Shown here: positions 26,393 through 36,265 of the stretch, in pieces
Layout of the letters: each line of letters starts with the position of its first letter
Numbering within the stretch: position 1 is the stretch's first letter
Assembly (NCBI GenBank): GCA_003600225.1
Contig: QZFT01000031.1
Span: 31,460-95,459 of the forward strand
Direction of reading: 5' to 3'
Length of the DNA: 64,000 bases
DNA from: Pseudonocardiaceae bacterium YIM PH 21723
GTDB taxonomy: Bacteria > Actinomycetota > Actinomycetes > Mycobacteriales > Pseudonocardiaceae
Program-made: the position numbers and the translations under genes
Notes under the pieces: model-generated
The model's database searches: none
What the model was told of the DNA's origin: nothing
The model's input: the letters and a program-made list of their open reading frames with translations, nothing else

Positions 26393-26766
26393 CCTCGGCG
26401 ACCGGCCCTCCGCGAGCGCCGAACGGTAACGGCGACATCGGCGAACGCGAGCGGAATCGGGGCGGACGGCTTGTGGATCGTCACCTCGGCGGCGTGCAGC
26501 CGCGGGTCGGCCATGATCTTCTCCGCGATGATGGTCGCCGGCGTCTCGATCAGATCGCAGGCCTCCCCGCCGACCACGTCGTGGGCCAGCTGGGCCAGCC
26601 CGCCGTAGTCCACGGTGTCGGCCAGGTCGTCGGTCTCCCCGGCCCGATTCAGGTCGATCCACACGGTGATGTCGACCAGGAACTCCTGACCGTCCTGTTT
26701 CTCGTGGTCGAAGACCCCGTGATTGCCCCAGACCCGCAGCCCGGTGAGGGTGATCCGATCGGTCAT
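26389..26766 (-). CDS. folB: Dihydroneopterin aldolase
   Basis: 125 residues. [23 protein letters not shown] contains the conserved GxHGVxxxE-type N-terminus; IETPATIIAEKIM and VTIHKPSAPI follow. It cleaves dihydroneopterin to hydroxymethyl-dihydropterin. Its start overlaps the folP stop and its stop overlaps folK, so it is translationally coupled on both sides. Confidence 0.95.
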   Translation of the reverse strand: MTDRITLTGLRVWGNHGVFDHEKQDGQEFLVDITVWIDLNRAGETDDLADTVDYGGLAQLAHDVVGGEACDLIETPATIIAEKIMADPRLHAAEVTIHKPSAPIPLAFADVAVTVRRSRRAGRRG

Positions 26767-27608
26767 TGGTGCTCCTTACCGTGTTGCCAGGCCGCCACCA
26801 CCGCGACGGCGTCCAGCGAGGCCGTCACATCGTGCACCCGCACGCCCCAGGCACCCGCCTGAGCGGCCAGTGCGGTGATCGCCGCGGTCGCGTGTTCTCT
26901 GGCATCCGGCGCGGCCGGGACGCCGCCGGTGGCCAGCAGACTTCCCAGGAAGCTCTTGCGGGAGGCGCCGACGAGCAACGGAAGCCCCAGCTGCTTCAGC
27001 TCGTCCAGCCGCTTCAGCAGGGCCCAGTTGTGGTCCGGCAGCTTGGCGAATCCGAGACCCGGATCCAGCACCAACGCGCCCGGATCCACTCCGGCTGCCA
27101 CCGCGGCCTCCACGCGTTTCTCCAGCTCGCCGCGGACCTCGGTGACCACGTCACCGTAGGTGGCCAGCTCATACATCTGCTCGCTGTACCCGCGCCAGTG
27201 CATGAGGATCCACGGGACTCCGGCATCGGCCACCACGTGAGCCATGTCCGGATCGGCCAGGCCACCGGACACGTCGTTGACCACGCACGCGCCCGCGGTG
27301 ATCGCCGCCTGGGCGACCTTGGCCCGCATGGTGTCCACGCTGGTCCGCGCGCCGGCCGCGTGCAGCGCCTCGATCACCGGGACCACCCGGGACGCTTCCG
27401 CGGCCTCGTCCACCCGCAAGGCACCGGGCCGGGTGGACTCCCCGCCGATGTCGATCAGGTCGGCGCCCAGCCGGTGCATCTCCAGCCCGTGCGCGATCGC
27501 CTCGTCCAGGTTCAGGTACTTGCCCCCGTCGGAGAACGAGTCCGGGGTGACGTTCAGGACGCCCATGACCACACAGCGGCCGGGTGCGGGCAGCGCCGGA
27601 TGCATCAT
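26763..27608 (-). CDS. folP: Dihydropteroate synthase
   Basis: 281 residues. I start at the first of two ATGs (27608/27605) that overlap the folE TGA. The pterin-binding motifs [40 protein letters not shown] and GASRKSFLG are all visible. It is the sulfonamide target that joins p-aminobenzoate to the pterin. Confidence 0.96.
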   Translation of the reverse strand: MMHPALPAPGRCVVMGVLNVTPDSFSDGGKYLNLDEAIAHGLEMHRLGADLIDIGGESTRPGALRVDEAAEASRVVPVIEALHAAGARTSVDTMRAKVAQAAITAGACVVNDVSGGLADPDMAHVVADAGVPWILMHWRGYSEQMYELATYGDVVTEVRGELEKRVEAAVAAGVDPGALVLDPGLGFAKLPDHNWALLKRLDELKQLGLPLLVGASRKSFLGSLLATGGVPAAPDAREHATAAITALAAQAGAWGVRVHDVTASLDAVAVVAAWQHGKEHQ

Positions 27609-28204
27609 CGCCCCTTGATCAGGGACAGCGCCTCGGCCCTGGAGGACGCCTGGGTGCGCAGCAGGCCACGTACCGCCGAGGTGGTGGTGCGGGCGCCCGG
27701 TTTGCGGATGCCCCGCATGCCCATGCACAGGTGCTCCGCCTCGATCACCACGATCACGCCCCGGGCCCGCAGCTTGCCCTCGATGGCGTCGGCGACCTGC
27801 GAGGTCAGCCGCTCCTGCACCTGCGGGCGCTTGGCGTACAGGTCGACCAGCCGGGCCAGTTTGGACAGGCCGGTCACCCGGCCCTCCTTGTTCGGGATGT
27901 AGCCGACGTGCGCCTCGCCGTGGAACGGCAGCAGGTGGTGCTCGCAGGTGCTGTACACCGGGATACCGGTGACCAGGATGAGCTCTTCGTGGCTCTCGTC
28001 GAAGGTCTTGTCCAGCACGGCGGACGGATCGGTGTACAACCCGGCGAACAGCTCCTGATAGGCGCGGGCCACCCTCGCGGGCGTCTCCAGCAGGCCCTCG
28101 CGATCCGGATCCTCACCGCAGGCGATCAGCAACTCCCGCACCGCAGCCTGCGCACGTTCCTGGTCGAACGCCGGCCGCTCGGTGCCTTCCGCGGTATTGC
28201 TCAT
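27605..28204 (-). CDS. folE: GTP cyclohydrolase I
   Basis: 199 residues from [23 protein letters not shown] just upstream of ATG 28204 is a near-ideal ribosome-binding site and fixes the start. [18 protein letters not shown] carries the zinc cysteine and the catalytic histidines. It opens the folate pathway and heads the operon behind the hairpin at 28231-28267. Confidence 0.96.
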   Translation of the reverse strand: MSNTAEGTERPAFDQERAQAAVRELLIACGEDPDREGLLETPARVARAYQELFAGLYTDPSAVLDKTFDESHEELILVTGIPVYSTCEHHLLPFHGEAHVGYIPNKEGRVTGLSKLARLVDLYAKRPQVQERLTSQVADAIEGKLRARGVIVVIEAEHLCMGMRGIRKPGARTTTSAVRGLLRTQASSRAEALSLIKGR

Positions 28205-28230
28205 GATCACCTCCACGCTCTACAGCAGTA

Positions 28231-28267
28231 CGGCCGGTTCAAACCCACTATGGGCTTGAACCGGCCG
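28231..28267 (-). terminator. Hairpin between ftsH and folE
   Basis: 28231-28247 pairs with 28251-28267 over 16 of 17 positions with a 3-nt loop; flanking CAGCA/TGCTG could extend it. It lies 18 bp after the ftsH stop and 27 bp before the folE start, so it may terminate ftsH or attenuate read-through into the folate operon. Confidence 0.65.
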
Positions 28268-28284
28268 CTGTGCTGCGTCAGTAC

Positions 28285-30486
28285 TTAGTTGGCCGACGAA
28301 TCCGGTGATCCGCCGTCGGGCCGCTGCCCGGGAGGCGGCGGCCAGCTCGGCGCCTGCTGACCGGGTCCCGTCGCCGGGGTCCAGCCCGCCGGAGCGCCAT
28401 AGTTCGGCGGCACGGCGGAAGGCGGCTGGTTGGCGGGTCCGGGGAGCGGCGGCTGCTGGGTACCGGCGGGCGGTACCTGCTGCGCGGGCTGCGCACCGTT
28501 GCTCACCGGCACCGGGTGCGGCTTCTCCGGCTCGGGCGGCGGCCACGGCTCGCCACGCTCGATGGCCAGTTCACCGGGGGTCTTGATCGGCGGCTTGTCC
28601 GACGGGGTGCGACCCCCGAAGTCGTTGAACGCGGTGATCCGCGGCCGCTTCTCCACACCCTCGAAGATCCGCTCCAGCTCCTTGCGCGGCAGCGTCTCCT
28701 TCTCCAGGAGCTCACCGGCCAGCCGGTCCAGCACATCGCGGTACTGGCTCAGGATCTCCCAGGCCTCGGTGTGCGCGGTCTCGATGAGCTTGCGGATCTC
28801 CTCATCGATCTCCCGCGCGACCTCCAGCGAGTGATCCGCCGCGTGGCCCATGGAGCGGCCCAAGAACGGGTCACCCTGGTCCTGGCCGTACCGGACGGCG
28901 CCCAGCTTGGCGCTCATGCCGTACTCGGTGACCATGGCCCGGGCGATCTTGGTCGCCTGGTCGATGTCACTGGAGGCACCGGTGGTCGGCTCGTGGAAGA
29001 CCAGCTCCTCGGCGGTGCGGCCACCCATGGCGAACACCAGCCTGGCCAGCATCTCGGAGCGGGTCATCATGCCCTTGTCGTCCTCGGGCACGGTCAACGC
29101 GTGCCCGCCGGTACGGCCACGGGGCAGGATGGTGACCTTGTAGACCTTCTCGATGTCCGGCATCGCCCACGCGGCGAGGGCGTGGCCGCCCTCGTGGTAG
29201 GCGGTGATCTTCTTCTCCTGCTCGGAGATGAGCCGGCTCTTGCGGCGCGGTCCACCGACGACGCGGTCCACCGACTCCTCGAGCGCGGCGGCGTTGATCG
29301 TGGTGCCGTTCTCCCGGGCGGTGAGCAGCGCGGCCTCGTTGATCACGTTGGCCAGGTCGGCACCGGACATGCCCACCGTGCGCTTCGCGAGGGCGTTGAA
29401 GTCGACGTCCGGGTCGAACGGCTTGCCCTTGGAATGCACGTTCAGGATCGCCTGGCGACCGCGGATGTCCGGCGCGGAGACCGGGATCTGCCGGTCGAAG
29501 CGGCCGGGACGCAGCAGCGCCGGGTCCAGGATGTCCGGCCGGTTGGTGGCCGCGATCAGGATGATCCCGCCGCGAGCGTCGAAGCCGTCCATCTCGACCA
29601 GCAGCTGGTTGAGGGTCTGCTCCCGCTCGTCGTGGCCACCGCCGAGGCCGGCGCCACGCTGGCGGCCGACCGCGTCGATCTCGTCCACGAAGATGATGCA
29701 CGGCGAGTTCTGCTTGGCCTGGTCGAACAGGTCCCGGACACGCGAGGCACCGACACCGACGAACATCTCGACGAAGTCGGAACCGGAGATCGTGTAGAAC
29801 GGCACCCCGGCCTCGCCTGCCACCGCGCGGGCGAGCAGGGTCTTACCGGTTCCGGGCGGGCCGTACAGCAGCACGCCCTTGGGGATCTTCGCGCCCAGGG
29901 CCTGGTAGCGGCCCGGGTTCTGCAGGAAGTCCTTGATCTCGTACAGCTCTTCGACGGCCTCGTCCGCACCCGCCACGTCGGCGAAGGTGGTCTTCGGCAT
30001 GTCCTTGTTGAGCTGTTTGGCCTTGCTCTTACCGAAGTTGAGCACCCGGTTTCCGCCGCCCTGGACGTTGTTCATCGTCCACAGCAGCAGGATGAGCAGC
30101 AGGCCGAACGGGATCAGGTAGAAGAGCGCCTGCACGAGCAGGCTCTCCTGAGTGACCTTGGTGTCCCAGCCCTTGCCCGGGTCGAGGCCCTGGGCGTCCC
30201 TCAGGGACTTGAAGACCTCTTCGGTGGCCCCGGACGGGAACTGGGTGAGCAGGCGATCGTGCCCATCGACCTTGACGCCGTCTTTCAGCGTGACCCGGAG
30301 TCGCTGCTCCTTGTCCTCCAGGGTCGCCTCTTTGACGTTCCCCTGTTTGAGCTGTTCGAGCACTTTGGACGTGGCTGTCGGGCTATAGCCACGGGTGTCG
30401 TCGAACATCACGCTGAACGCGTAGTAGAGCAACACCACTGCGACGATCCACAGCAGTGGGTTGCGGAGAAGGCGCTTGCGGTCCAT
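28285..30486 (-). CDS. ftsH: ATP-dependent zinc metalloprotease FtsH
   Basis: 733 residues from [13 protein letters not shown]. Two membrane segments (about 10-25 and 117-137) flank an extracytoplasmic domain; the AAA+ domain has Walker A GPPGTGKT (209-216) and Walker B IIFVDEID; the protease motif is HEGGH (431-435), the variant common in actinobacteria. A Pro/Gly-rich C-terminal tail of about 100 residues extends past the protease domain. It degrades membrane and regulatory proteins at the inner membrane. Confidence 0.96.
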   Translation of the reverse strand: MDRKRLLRNPLLWIVAVVLLYYAFSVMFDDTRGYSPTATSKVLEQLKQGNVKEATLEDKEQRLRVTLKDGVKVDGHDRLLTQFPSGATEEVFKSLRDAQGLDPGKGWDTKVTQESLLVQALFYLIPFGLLLILLLWTMNNVQGGGNRVLNFGKSKAKQLNKDMPKTTFADVAGADEAVEELYEIKDFLQNPGRYQALGAKIPKGVLLYGPPGTGKTLLARAVAGEAGVPFYTISGSDFVEMFVGVGASRVRDLFDQAKQNSPCIIFVDEIDAVGRQRGAGLGGGHDEREQTLNQLLVEMDGFDARGGIILIAATNRPDILDPALLRPGRFDRQIPVSAPDIRGRQAILNVHSKGKPFDPDVDFNALAKRTVGMSGADLANVINEAALLTARENGTTINAAALEESVDRVVGGPRRKSRLISEQEKKITAYHEGGHALAAWAMPDIEKVYKVTILPRGRTGGHALTVPEDDKGMMTRSEMLARLVFAMGGRTAEELVFHEPTTGASSDIDQATKIARAMVTEYGMSAKLGAVRYGQDQGDPFLGRSMGHAADHSLEVAREIDEEIRKLIETAHTEAWEILSQYRDVLDRLAGELLEKETLPRKELERIFEGVEKRPRITAFNDFGGRTPSDKPPIKTPGELAIERGEPWPPPEPEKPHPVPVSNGAQPAQQVPPAGTQQPPLPGPANQPPSAVPPNYGAPAGWTPATGPGQQAPSWPPPPGQRPDGGSPDSSAN

Positions 30487-30668
30487 GAACCTACGGCCGG
30501 TAAGGCCTCGACCCTCCTGACTCACCTGGCGGGCGGCAGCGGTGAATGCCCTCTAACGGGGATTTCGCGCCACAGTCCTATCAGCGTACCCCGCGCCGCA
30601 CAGGCGGATACACGCAGAGCGATTACCCCCTGCCAACGGCGCGGACCTGTCCATTGTTCCCGGTTAAC

Positions 30669-30691
30669 GTGACTTCCACAGCGGAAGTCAC
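30669..30691 (-). terminator. Hairpin after hpt
   Basis: GTGACTTCC (30669-30677) pairs with GGAAGTCAC (30683-30691) around a 5-nt loop; a C-run follows toward the hpt stop at 30702. Confidence 0.55.
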
Positions 30692-30701
30692 GCCCCCCGT
30701 C

Positions 30702-31250
30702 TCAGCTGGAGTAGACCTTGGGGTCCAGCGTGCCCACATAGGGAAGGTCCCGATAGCGCTCGGCGTAGTCCAGGCCGTAGCCGACGACGAACTCGTTCGG
30801 GATGTCGAAGCCGACGTATCGCACCGGCACGTCGACCTTCACCGCGTCGGGTTTGCGCAGTAAGGCGCACACCTCCAGCGACTTCGGTCCACGGCTGGCC
30901 AGGTTCTTCAACAGCCAGGACAGCGTGAGTCCCGAGTCGATGATGTCCTCGACGATCAGGACTCGCTTGCCGGCGATGTCCTTGTCCAGATCCTTCAGAA
31001 TGCGCACCACACCGCTGGAGGACGTGGCGGACCCATAGGAGGAGACCGCCATGAACTCCATCTGCACCGGAAGCGGCAACGCTCGGGCGAAGTCGGTCAT
31101 AAAAAAGACGGCGCCCTTCAGGACGCCGATCAGCAGGAGATCATCCGGTTCTCCCGCGTAATCACTGGCTACCTCGTTGGCGAGCTCGGCGACCTTGTCT
31201 TTGATCTGCTGCTCGGTAACGAGCACGGAGGCGATCTCGCCTTCGTACAC
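30702..31250 (-). CDS. hpt: Hypoxanthine phosphoribosyltransferase
   Basis: 182 residues from a GTG (31250) with GAGAGGACC upstream. The PRPP-binding motif [10 protein letters not shown], the flexible-loop SSYGSAT and the C-terminal [18 protein letters not shown] are present. Purine salvage of hypoxanthine/guanine. The stop of tilS lies 27 bp upstream; tilS and hpt form the usual pair next to ftsH. Confidence 0.95.
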   Translation of the reverse strand: MYEGEIASVLVTEQQIKDKVAELANEVASDYAGEPDDLLLIGVLKGAVFFMTDFARALPLPVQMEFMAVSSYGSATSSSGVVRILKDLDKDIAGKRVLIVEDIIDSGLTLSWLLKNLASRGPKSLEVCALLRKPDAVKVDVPVRYVGFDIPNEFVVGYGLDYAERYRDLPYVGTLDPKVYSS

Positions 31251-31276
31251 GGCCGGGGTCCTCTCGTCGACGGGCT

Positions 31277-32248
31277 CTACTGCTTCGTGGTCACGTGCAG
31301 CCTGCCATGCGTGCGGGCCACGTCCAACCCGCCGGGCAGGGCGACGGGCCCCTGTCCCCGCCAGTCCCCCACCAGTGCGTCCACGCCGCGTAGGTGCAGG
31401 TCAGTGAGGGAACTCACGCCCGCCCGGTGCAGCCAGGCCCGCAGCACCCGGCGGCGCACCGCCGGATGGGCGCCCGTGACCGCTTCCACCGACAGGGTGG
31501 CCCCCTCGACGGCTCCCTGCAGGATCCACACGGCGAGGTCGTCCAGCGCGTCGGCGTCCTCCTGCAACTGGGCGGCTGTCCTGGCCAGCGCGGCGGCGAC
31601 CCCCTGCTGGAGGACGTCCTCCAGCAGCGGCATCACCTCGGTGCGGACGCGCACCCTGGTAAAGGCCGGGTCGGAGTTGTGCGGGTCCTGCCACGGGGTG
31701 AGGCCCAGCGCGGCGCACGCCGCCTCGGTGGCGCGCCGGGTGACCTCCAGGAACGGGCGGCCCCACGGCGGGGTCAGCGGGCGCATGCCGGCGATCGACC
31801 GGGGGCCGGAGCCGCGGCCGAGGCCGAGCAGCACCGTCTCCGCCTGGTCGTCCTGGGTGTGGCCGAGCAGGCACAGCGCTCCGGCGGGCAGGTTGGCCCG
31901 CAGAGCCTGGTAGCGGGCCGTGCGTGCTGCGGCCTCCGGGCCGCCCTGGGTGCCGACGGTGACACTGATGACCTGCGGCTGCGCTCCGAGCTGGTGGAGC
32001 TGGTCGGCGGCTTTGTGCGCTGTTTCCGCGGAGTCTTTTTGGAGGCCGTGGTCGACGACGAGGCCGTGCACGGTGAGGCCCACCTTGCGGGCGTGGTGGA
32101 TGGTCGCCGCGGCGAGGGCCAGGGAATCGGCGCCCCCGGAGCAGGCGACCGCGATGTGCCCTTTCAGGTGGGACCAGGTTTCGTCGGCCTTGAGGAAGCG
32201 GGAGACGGCGTTCCTGGTGAGGCTGACCGCGGGGTCGGGGGCGCTCAT
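31277..32248 (-). CDS. tilS: tRNA(Ile)-lysidine synthetase
   Basis: 323 residues from [13 protein letters not shown]. The PP-loop [13 protein letters not shown] is near residue 35, with [19 protein letters not shown] further on. It modifies C34 of tRNA-Ile(CAU) to lysidine. The same frame continues upstream for 168 residues through the inverted-repeat element at 32282-32770; that extension is not coding. Confidence 0.94.
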   Translation of the reverse strand: MSAPDPAVSLTRNAVSRFLKADETWSHLKGHIAVACSGGADSLALAAATIHHARKVGLTVHGLVVDHGLQKDSAETAHKAADQLHQLGAQPQVISVTVGTQGGPEAAARTARYQALRANLPAGALCLLGHTQDDQAETVLLGLGRGSGPRSIAGMRPLTPPWGRPFLEVTRRATEAACAALGLTPWQDPHNSDPAFTRVRVRTEVMPLLEDVLQQGVAAALARTAAQLQEDADALDDLAVWILQGAVEGATLSVEAVTGAHPAVRRRVLRAWLHRAGVSSLTDLHLRGVDALVGDWRGQGPVALPGGLDVARTHGRLHVTTKQ

Positions 32249-32281
32249 GGGTGCACTGTGGCACACAGGGCGTGGGGGGCT

Positions 32282-32770
32282 TCTGGCTGTTGGTCGAAGG
32301 ATGGCTTTGGAGGGGGAGACGGGCTGGGGGGCCGTCTTTCCTGCCTGGCTGTTGGGTGGGGGCACGCCTGTTTGGAGTTTCTGGGCCGCTGCGCGGGGCT
32401 GGCGTGAGTTCTGCGTGAACTGTGGCGAGCTGTTGCGCCTGAAAGTGGCTTTCACCAAGTTAAACCACCTGAAAGCCACGTTCAGCATGATCAACTGGGG
32501 GGACACGGTGTCGGGATGGTGCGACACGCAGTGGTTCCCAGGATCTGGCCGTCCTTTGTGGACTGTGAGTACCTGAAGGCGTCCTCCGTTTACCCCAGGT
32601 AAACAAAGGACGCCTTCAGCGCGCTCAAGTAAACGATGGCGTCCTTCAGGTCCCCCGCGGAAGCGGCCCATCCCCACCAGACCGGCGTGCCCCCACCCGA
32701 CACGAAGGCAGGAAAGACGCGGCCCGAAGCCCGTCTCCCCCTCCAAAGCCATCTTTGGACAACAGCCAGA
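32282..32770 (-). mobile_element. MITE-like element copy 2, inverted relative to copy 1
   Basis: About 490 bp bounded by the same long arms as copy 1: TCTGGCTG..TGGTCGAAGG at 32282 and, inverted, ..CTCCAAAGCCATC..CAGCCAGA ending 32770. Read on the minus strand the interior begins with the same CGCGGGGGACCTGAAGGACG block, then diverges: where copy 1 has the 9040-9098 stem, copy 2 has CTGAAAGTGGCTTTCA (32439-32454) opposite TGAAAGCCACGTTCAG (32470-32485). It fills the gap between tilS and the metalloprotease gene and ends 12 bp from the latter's stop. No ORF or transposase inside. Confidence 0.65.
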
Positions 32771-32782
32771 CCCGACCCCGGG

Positions 32783-33841
32783 TCACCCGTGGATGCGGCG
32801 GATCCAGGTGGCGGGTTCGGCGATCTCGGCCCGGGTCGGCAGGGTGTTCGGTGACGTCCACACCGCGTTGAAGCCGGCCATTCCGACCTCGCCCACGACG
32901 TGGTCGGTGAACGCCTTGCCCTCCTCGTACTGGCGGATCTTCGCGTCGACGCCGAGCAGCGCGCGCAGTAGCCGGTCGCCGAGGCCACCGCCGGTGCGGC
33001 GCTGGTTGAACCGGGACCGGATCGTGTGCACCGAGGGCACCACGTCCGGGCCGACGGCGTCCATCACGTGGTCGGCGTGCCCCTCCAGCAGCGTGGACAA
33101 CGCGAGCAGCCGGTCCAGCAGCAGCCGTTGGGACGGCGACTGCAACAGCTCGATGATGTTCACCTTCTCGCTGCGTTTGCGCACCTCACGCAGGGCGTCC
33201 GGCAGCCGGGCGAGCACCGCTCCGCTGGACTCGTCCATGGTGTTCATCAGCCTGCCGACCTCGTTGGCGAAGTGCTCGCGCAGCCAGGGCACGGCGGTGA
33301 ACTGGAGCCGGTGGGTGGACTCGTGCAGGCAGACCCACTGCGAGAAGTCCTCGGCGGGCACGTCCAGGGCCCGCTGGGCGGCGACGATGTTCGGGGCGAC
33401 CAGCACCAGCCTGCCGAAGCCGCCGCCGGTGAACGGGTCGTACTGGCCGAGCACCTTGGTGCCCAGGTAGGCGAGCACGATGCCCGCCTGCACGCCCGCG
33501 GTACCGGCCAGCATGCCGCTGAGCCTGCCGGAGCCTCCGCCCTTGCCGAGCAACGCGGCCATGCCCTCGGTGGCGGAGTCGACCCAACCGGCCCGGTCGA
33601 CGACATCGCCTTCCAGCAGCGGGAGACCTTCACCTAATCCGGTGACCTCACGGACATGCGCCTCGGCCTTCGTGGAGAGCCCACGCAACTGGTGCACCGC
33701 ACGCATCGCGTCCAGCCGGCCGATGTTCGGCCCGGCGGACAGCAGACGCTTGGCGGTGCTCGCGGCGACGTTCCAGTCCACAGCAGGAGCACCCGAGCCG
33801 GATCGCGGCTCAGGGAGTTCGGCTGCCGATCCCGTACTCAC
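32783..33841 (-). CDS. Zinc-dependent metalloprotease, DUF2342 family
   Basis: 352 residues from a GTG (33841). A HEXXH motif, CLHESTHRLQF, lies near residue 175, preceded by LVLVAPNIVAAQRAL and DFSQWV. DUF2342 proteins (Rv3626c) share the extended zinc site of minigluzincins and were once annotated with coenzyme F420 synthesis. No signal peptide is seen, so it should be cytoplasmic. Substrate unknown. Conserved position between tilS and dacB. Confidence 0.88.
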   Translation of the reverse strand: MSTGSAAELPEPRSGSGAPAVDWNVAASTAKRLLSAGPNIGRLDAMRAVHQLRGLSTKAEAHVREVTGLGEGLPLLEGDVVDRAGWVDSATEGMAALLGKGGGSGRLSGMLAGTAGVQAGIVLAYLGTKVLGQYDPFTGGGFGRLVLVAPNIVAAQRALDVPAEDFSQWVCLHESTHRLQFTAVPWLREHFANEVGRLMNTMDESSGAVLARLPDALREVRKRSEKVNIIELLQSPSQRLLLDRLLALSTLLEGHADHVMDAVGPDVVPSVHTIRSRFNQRRTGGGLGDRLLRALLGVDAKIRQYEEGKAFTDHVVGEVGMAGFNAVWTSPNTLPTRAEIAEPATWIRRIHG

Positions 33842-33912
33842 CCCACCGACGCTACCTGACAATCACTGCCGAATGGAGTACTGCATTTGTGCTGCTCAAC
33901 AAGTTGTAGTGA

Positions 33913-35487
33913 TCACTGCCTGCAACCACAGCCGCGAATCGCCGCAGCCACCGCGTCGAGAGCCGGGCGCGCCGTGAACGGATTCGAGTCATTGCTGATC
34001 ATGGCGAACACCAGCAGTTTCCCGTCGACGTCCGTGACGATCCCGGCCAGCGCGTTCACCCCGGTGAGGCTGCCCGTCTTGGCTCGCACCCACCCGCGCC
34101 CCGGCTGCCCGGCCGGCTGGTCGTACCGCTTGACGAGTGATCCGGTCCCGCCGGCGACCGGAAGGCCGTCCAGCAGCGGGCGCAGCTTCGGGGTCAGCGG
34201 GCCGTCCTTCACCGCGGCGCTCAGCACGTTCGCGAGGGCCTGCGGGTGAAGCTTGTCCTGCGTCGACAGGCCGGAGGCGTCGAACATCACCGCGCCGTCG
34301 GTGTCGATGCCGTTCTGCTTGAGCGTGCCGAGCACCGCCTGGGTGACGCCGGCGAAGCTGGCCGGTTTGCCCTGCTTGATGGCGAGTTCCCGGCCCAGCG
34401 CCTCCAGCAGCACGTTGTCCGAGTCCTGCAGACCCATGGCCAGCAGCCGGGGGAAGGTGGGCGACTGCACCTCGGCGATGGACTGCGCATTGGCGGGCGC
34501 GTTGCCCAGGCTCACCGCGTTCGGGTCGACGCCGAGCCGCTGGGCGAGCGCCTGGCCGACGGTCAGCGCGGGCCGCTCCTGACGCGGGCTCGTGTCCTCC
34601 AGCGGCCGGTCGCGGCCGGCGTCCATCATCAGCGGCTGCATCGGCGCGATGTTGCCCTGATCGCCTGCCCGGATGTCGGCCACGTCCCAGCCGGGGGCCA
34701 TGGGATCGCCGGTGTACCGGCTGATGTCGACCAGGATCTTGCTGATCTTCTGACCCTTGAGTCCGGCGGCCAGATCGTCCAGCTTGGCGGCGCCGGGGAA
34801 CCTCGTCTGCGCACCGGAGATCAGCGTGACGTCGCCGCCGCCGACCAGCACCACCGTGCCGGGCTCGGCTCCCTGGACCACCTTGGTGGTGAACCGGGAC
34901 TCGTGGTCGAGGCCGAGCAGCACGGCGGCGCCGGTGAGCAGCTTCTGCGAGGAGGCAGGCGTGAAGATGTCGGTGGCCGCCTTCTTCCACAACACCTGGT
35001 CATTGCTCGGGTCGACCACGATGCCGCCGAACTTCTTCAGTTCGGGGTTGGCACTGGGACCGGCGAGCGTGGCGTTCAGTCCGGCGGCGGTGGGAATCGG
35101 GGCCGAGCCGGGCAACTGCCCCAGCACCGGGTTCACCGAGCCGGGCGGCGCGGGGGCGACCGTGCCGGCGAACAGTGCGTTGAGGCCGAGCGGGCGGGTG
35201 ACCGAGCTGTCGTTCCAGGCCATTCCGGCCGCGATGGCCAGGATCACCAGCAGCGAGCAGCCGGTGATCAGCGCGGCTTTGGCAGCGCCCCGGCGATTGC
35301 GTGGCGGCTCCGGTTCCTGGGTCTGGCCGAGGTGCGGAACCCGTACGGTGTCCTCGTCCGACCCGCCGGAGGGCGGCGGGGAATTGAAATCACCCGCTGC
35401 GGCGAACTTGGTGTTTCCCGTCAGTTGGACCCGTGGTAGCCGAATGGTCGCCGGGCCGTCAGATGCGCCCTGACCGGCATCAGACAC
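33913..35487 (-). CDS. dacB: D-alanyl-D-alanine carboxypeptidase/endopeptidase (PBP4, S13 family)
   Basis: 524 residues. A cytoplasmic N-terminal tail with acidic and Pro-rich segments is followed by one membrane anchor (about 73-90, ALITGCSLLVILAIAAG). The penicillin-binding motifs are SxxK in TPASSQKLLTG, SDN in LQDSDNVLLE and KTG in RAKTGSLTG. It trims peptidoglycan peptides outside the membrane. Homologue of Rv3627c, divergent from ppa as in mycobacteria. Confidence 0.93.
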   Translation of the reverse strand: MSDAGQGASDGPATIRLPRVQLTGNTKFAAAGDFNSPPPSGGSDEDTVRVPHLGQTQEPEPPRNRRGAAKAALITGCSLLVILAIAAGMAWNDSSVTRPLGLNALFAGTVAPAPPGSVNPVLGQLPGSAPIPTAAGLNATLAGPSANPELKKFGGIVVDPSNDQVLWKKAATDIFTPASSQKLLTGAAVLLGLDHESRFTTKVVQGAEPGTVVLVGGGDVTLISGAQTRFPGAAKLDDLAAGLKGQKISKILVDISRYTGDPMAPGWDVADIRAGDQGNIAPMQPLMMDAGRDRPLEDTSPRQERPALTVGQALAQRLGVDPNAVSLGNAPANAQSIAEVQSPTFPRLLAMGLQDSDNVLLEALGRELAIKQGKPASFAGVTQAVLGTLKQNGIDTDGAVMFDASGLSTQDKLHPQALANVLSAAVKDGPLTPKLRPLLDGLPVAGGTGSLVKRYDQPAGQPGRGWVRAKTGSLTGVNALAGIVTDVDGKLLVFAMISNDSNPFTARPALDAVAAAIRGCGCRQ

Positions 35488-35697
35488 ACGGTCCTCCCGA
35501 AACTGTGGAAAATGACGGAAATCGTCCCAATGGGGGCTTTCTCACACCGCCCAGGGCCCTCCTGGGCGAATGGAGCCAGCGCCCCTCCTTCAGACTAGAC
35601 CCCGCAGGGCGGTCACCATCGCCCGCGCGGCGCCTACCCGGGCGCCGTGCCTGATCAAGTATCTGACGAAGTACGCCGAGACGAGCGAGGACACGAC

Positions 35698-36186
35698 GTG
35701 GAGTTCGACGTCACCATCGAGATCCCCAAGGGTGAGAAGAACAAGTACGAGGTCGATCACGAGACGGGCCGGATCCGGCTGGACCGGACGCTGTTCACAG
35801 CGACCGCCTACCCGTCCGACTACGGCTTCATCGACGACACCCTTGGCCAGGACGGCGACCCGCTCGACGCGCTCGTGCTGGTGCAGTCCCCCACCTTCCC
35901 CGGCTGCCTGATCCGCTCCCGCGCGATCGGCATGTTCCGGATGACCGACGAGAAGGGTGGTGACGACAAGGTGCTGTGCGTGCCCGCTGATGACCCGCGG
36001 TCCGAGCACCTGCGTGACATTCACCACCTGAACGAGTTCCACCGGCTGGAGATCCAGCACTTCTTCGAGGTCTACAAGGACCTGGAGCCGGGCAAGTCGG
36101 TCGAGGGCGCTTCCTGGGTCGGCCGCACCGAGGCCGAGCTGGAGATCAAGGCGTCGTTCGAGCGCGCCAAGACGCAGGGCCACTAG
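35698..36186 (+). CDS. ppa: Inorganic pyrophosphatase
   Basis: 162 residues from a GTG (35698) that gives [21 protein letters not shown], matching the usual actinobacterial start; upstream in-frame codons are unlikely. The metal-binding block [11 protein letters not shown] and [13 protein letters not shown] are intact. Soluble family I enzyme that hydrolyses pyrophosphate; a membrane H+-pyrophosphatase is encoded at 51979. Confidence 0.95.
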   Translation: MEFDVTIEIPKGEKNKYEVDHETGRIRLDRTLFTATAYPSDYGFIDDTLGQDGDPLDALVLVQSPTFPGCLIRSRAIGMFRMTDEKGGDDKVLCVPADDPRSEHLRDIHHLNEFHRLEIQHFFEVYKDLEPGKSVEGASWVGRTEAELEIKASFERAKTQGH

Positions 36187-36202
36187 GCAGAGTCACACAG
36201 CG

Positions 36203-36251
36203 AAGCATGGTGGCCTTGTGCGCGTCTGACGCGCACAAGGCCACCATGCTT
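36203..36251. terminator. Bidirectional terminator between ppa and the efflux gene
   Basis: 36203-36224 and 36230-36251 are exact complements (22 bp, loop TCTGA). It lies between two converging genes, 16 bp from each stop, so it can serve both. Confidence 0.8.
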
Positions 36252-36265
36252 GCATTCGTGGTGGG

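Noticed and set aside
32249..32752. N-terminal extension of tilS through the inverted-repeat element
   Set aside because: The natural TilS start is at 32248; the extension translates a non-coding repeat that is also found elsewhere.
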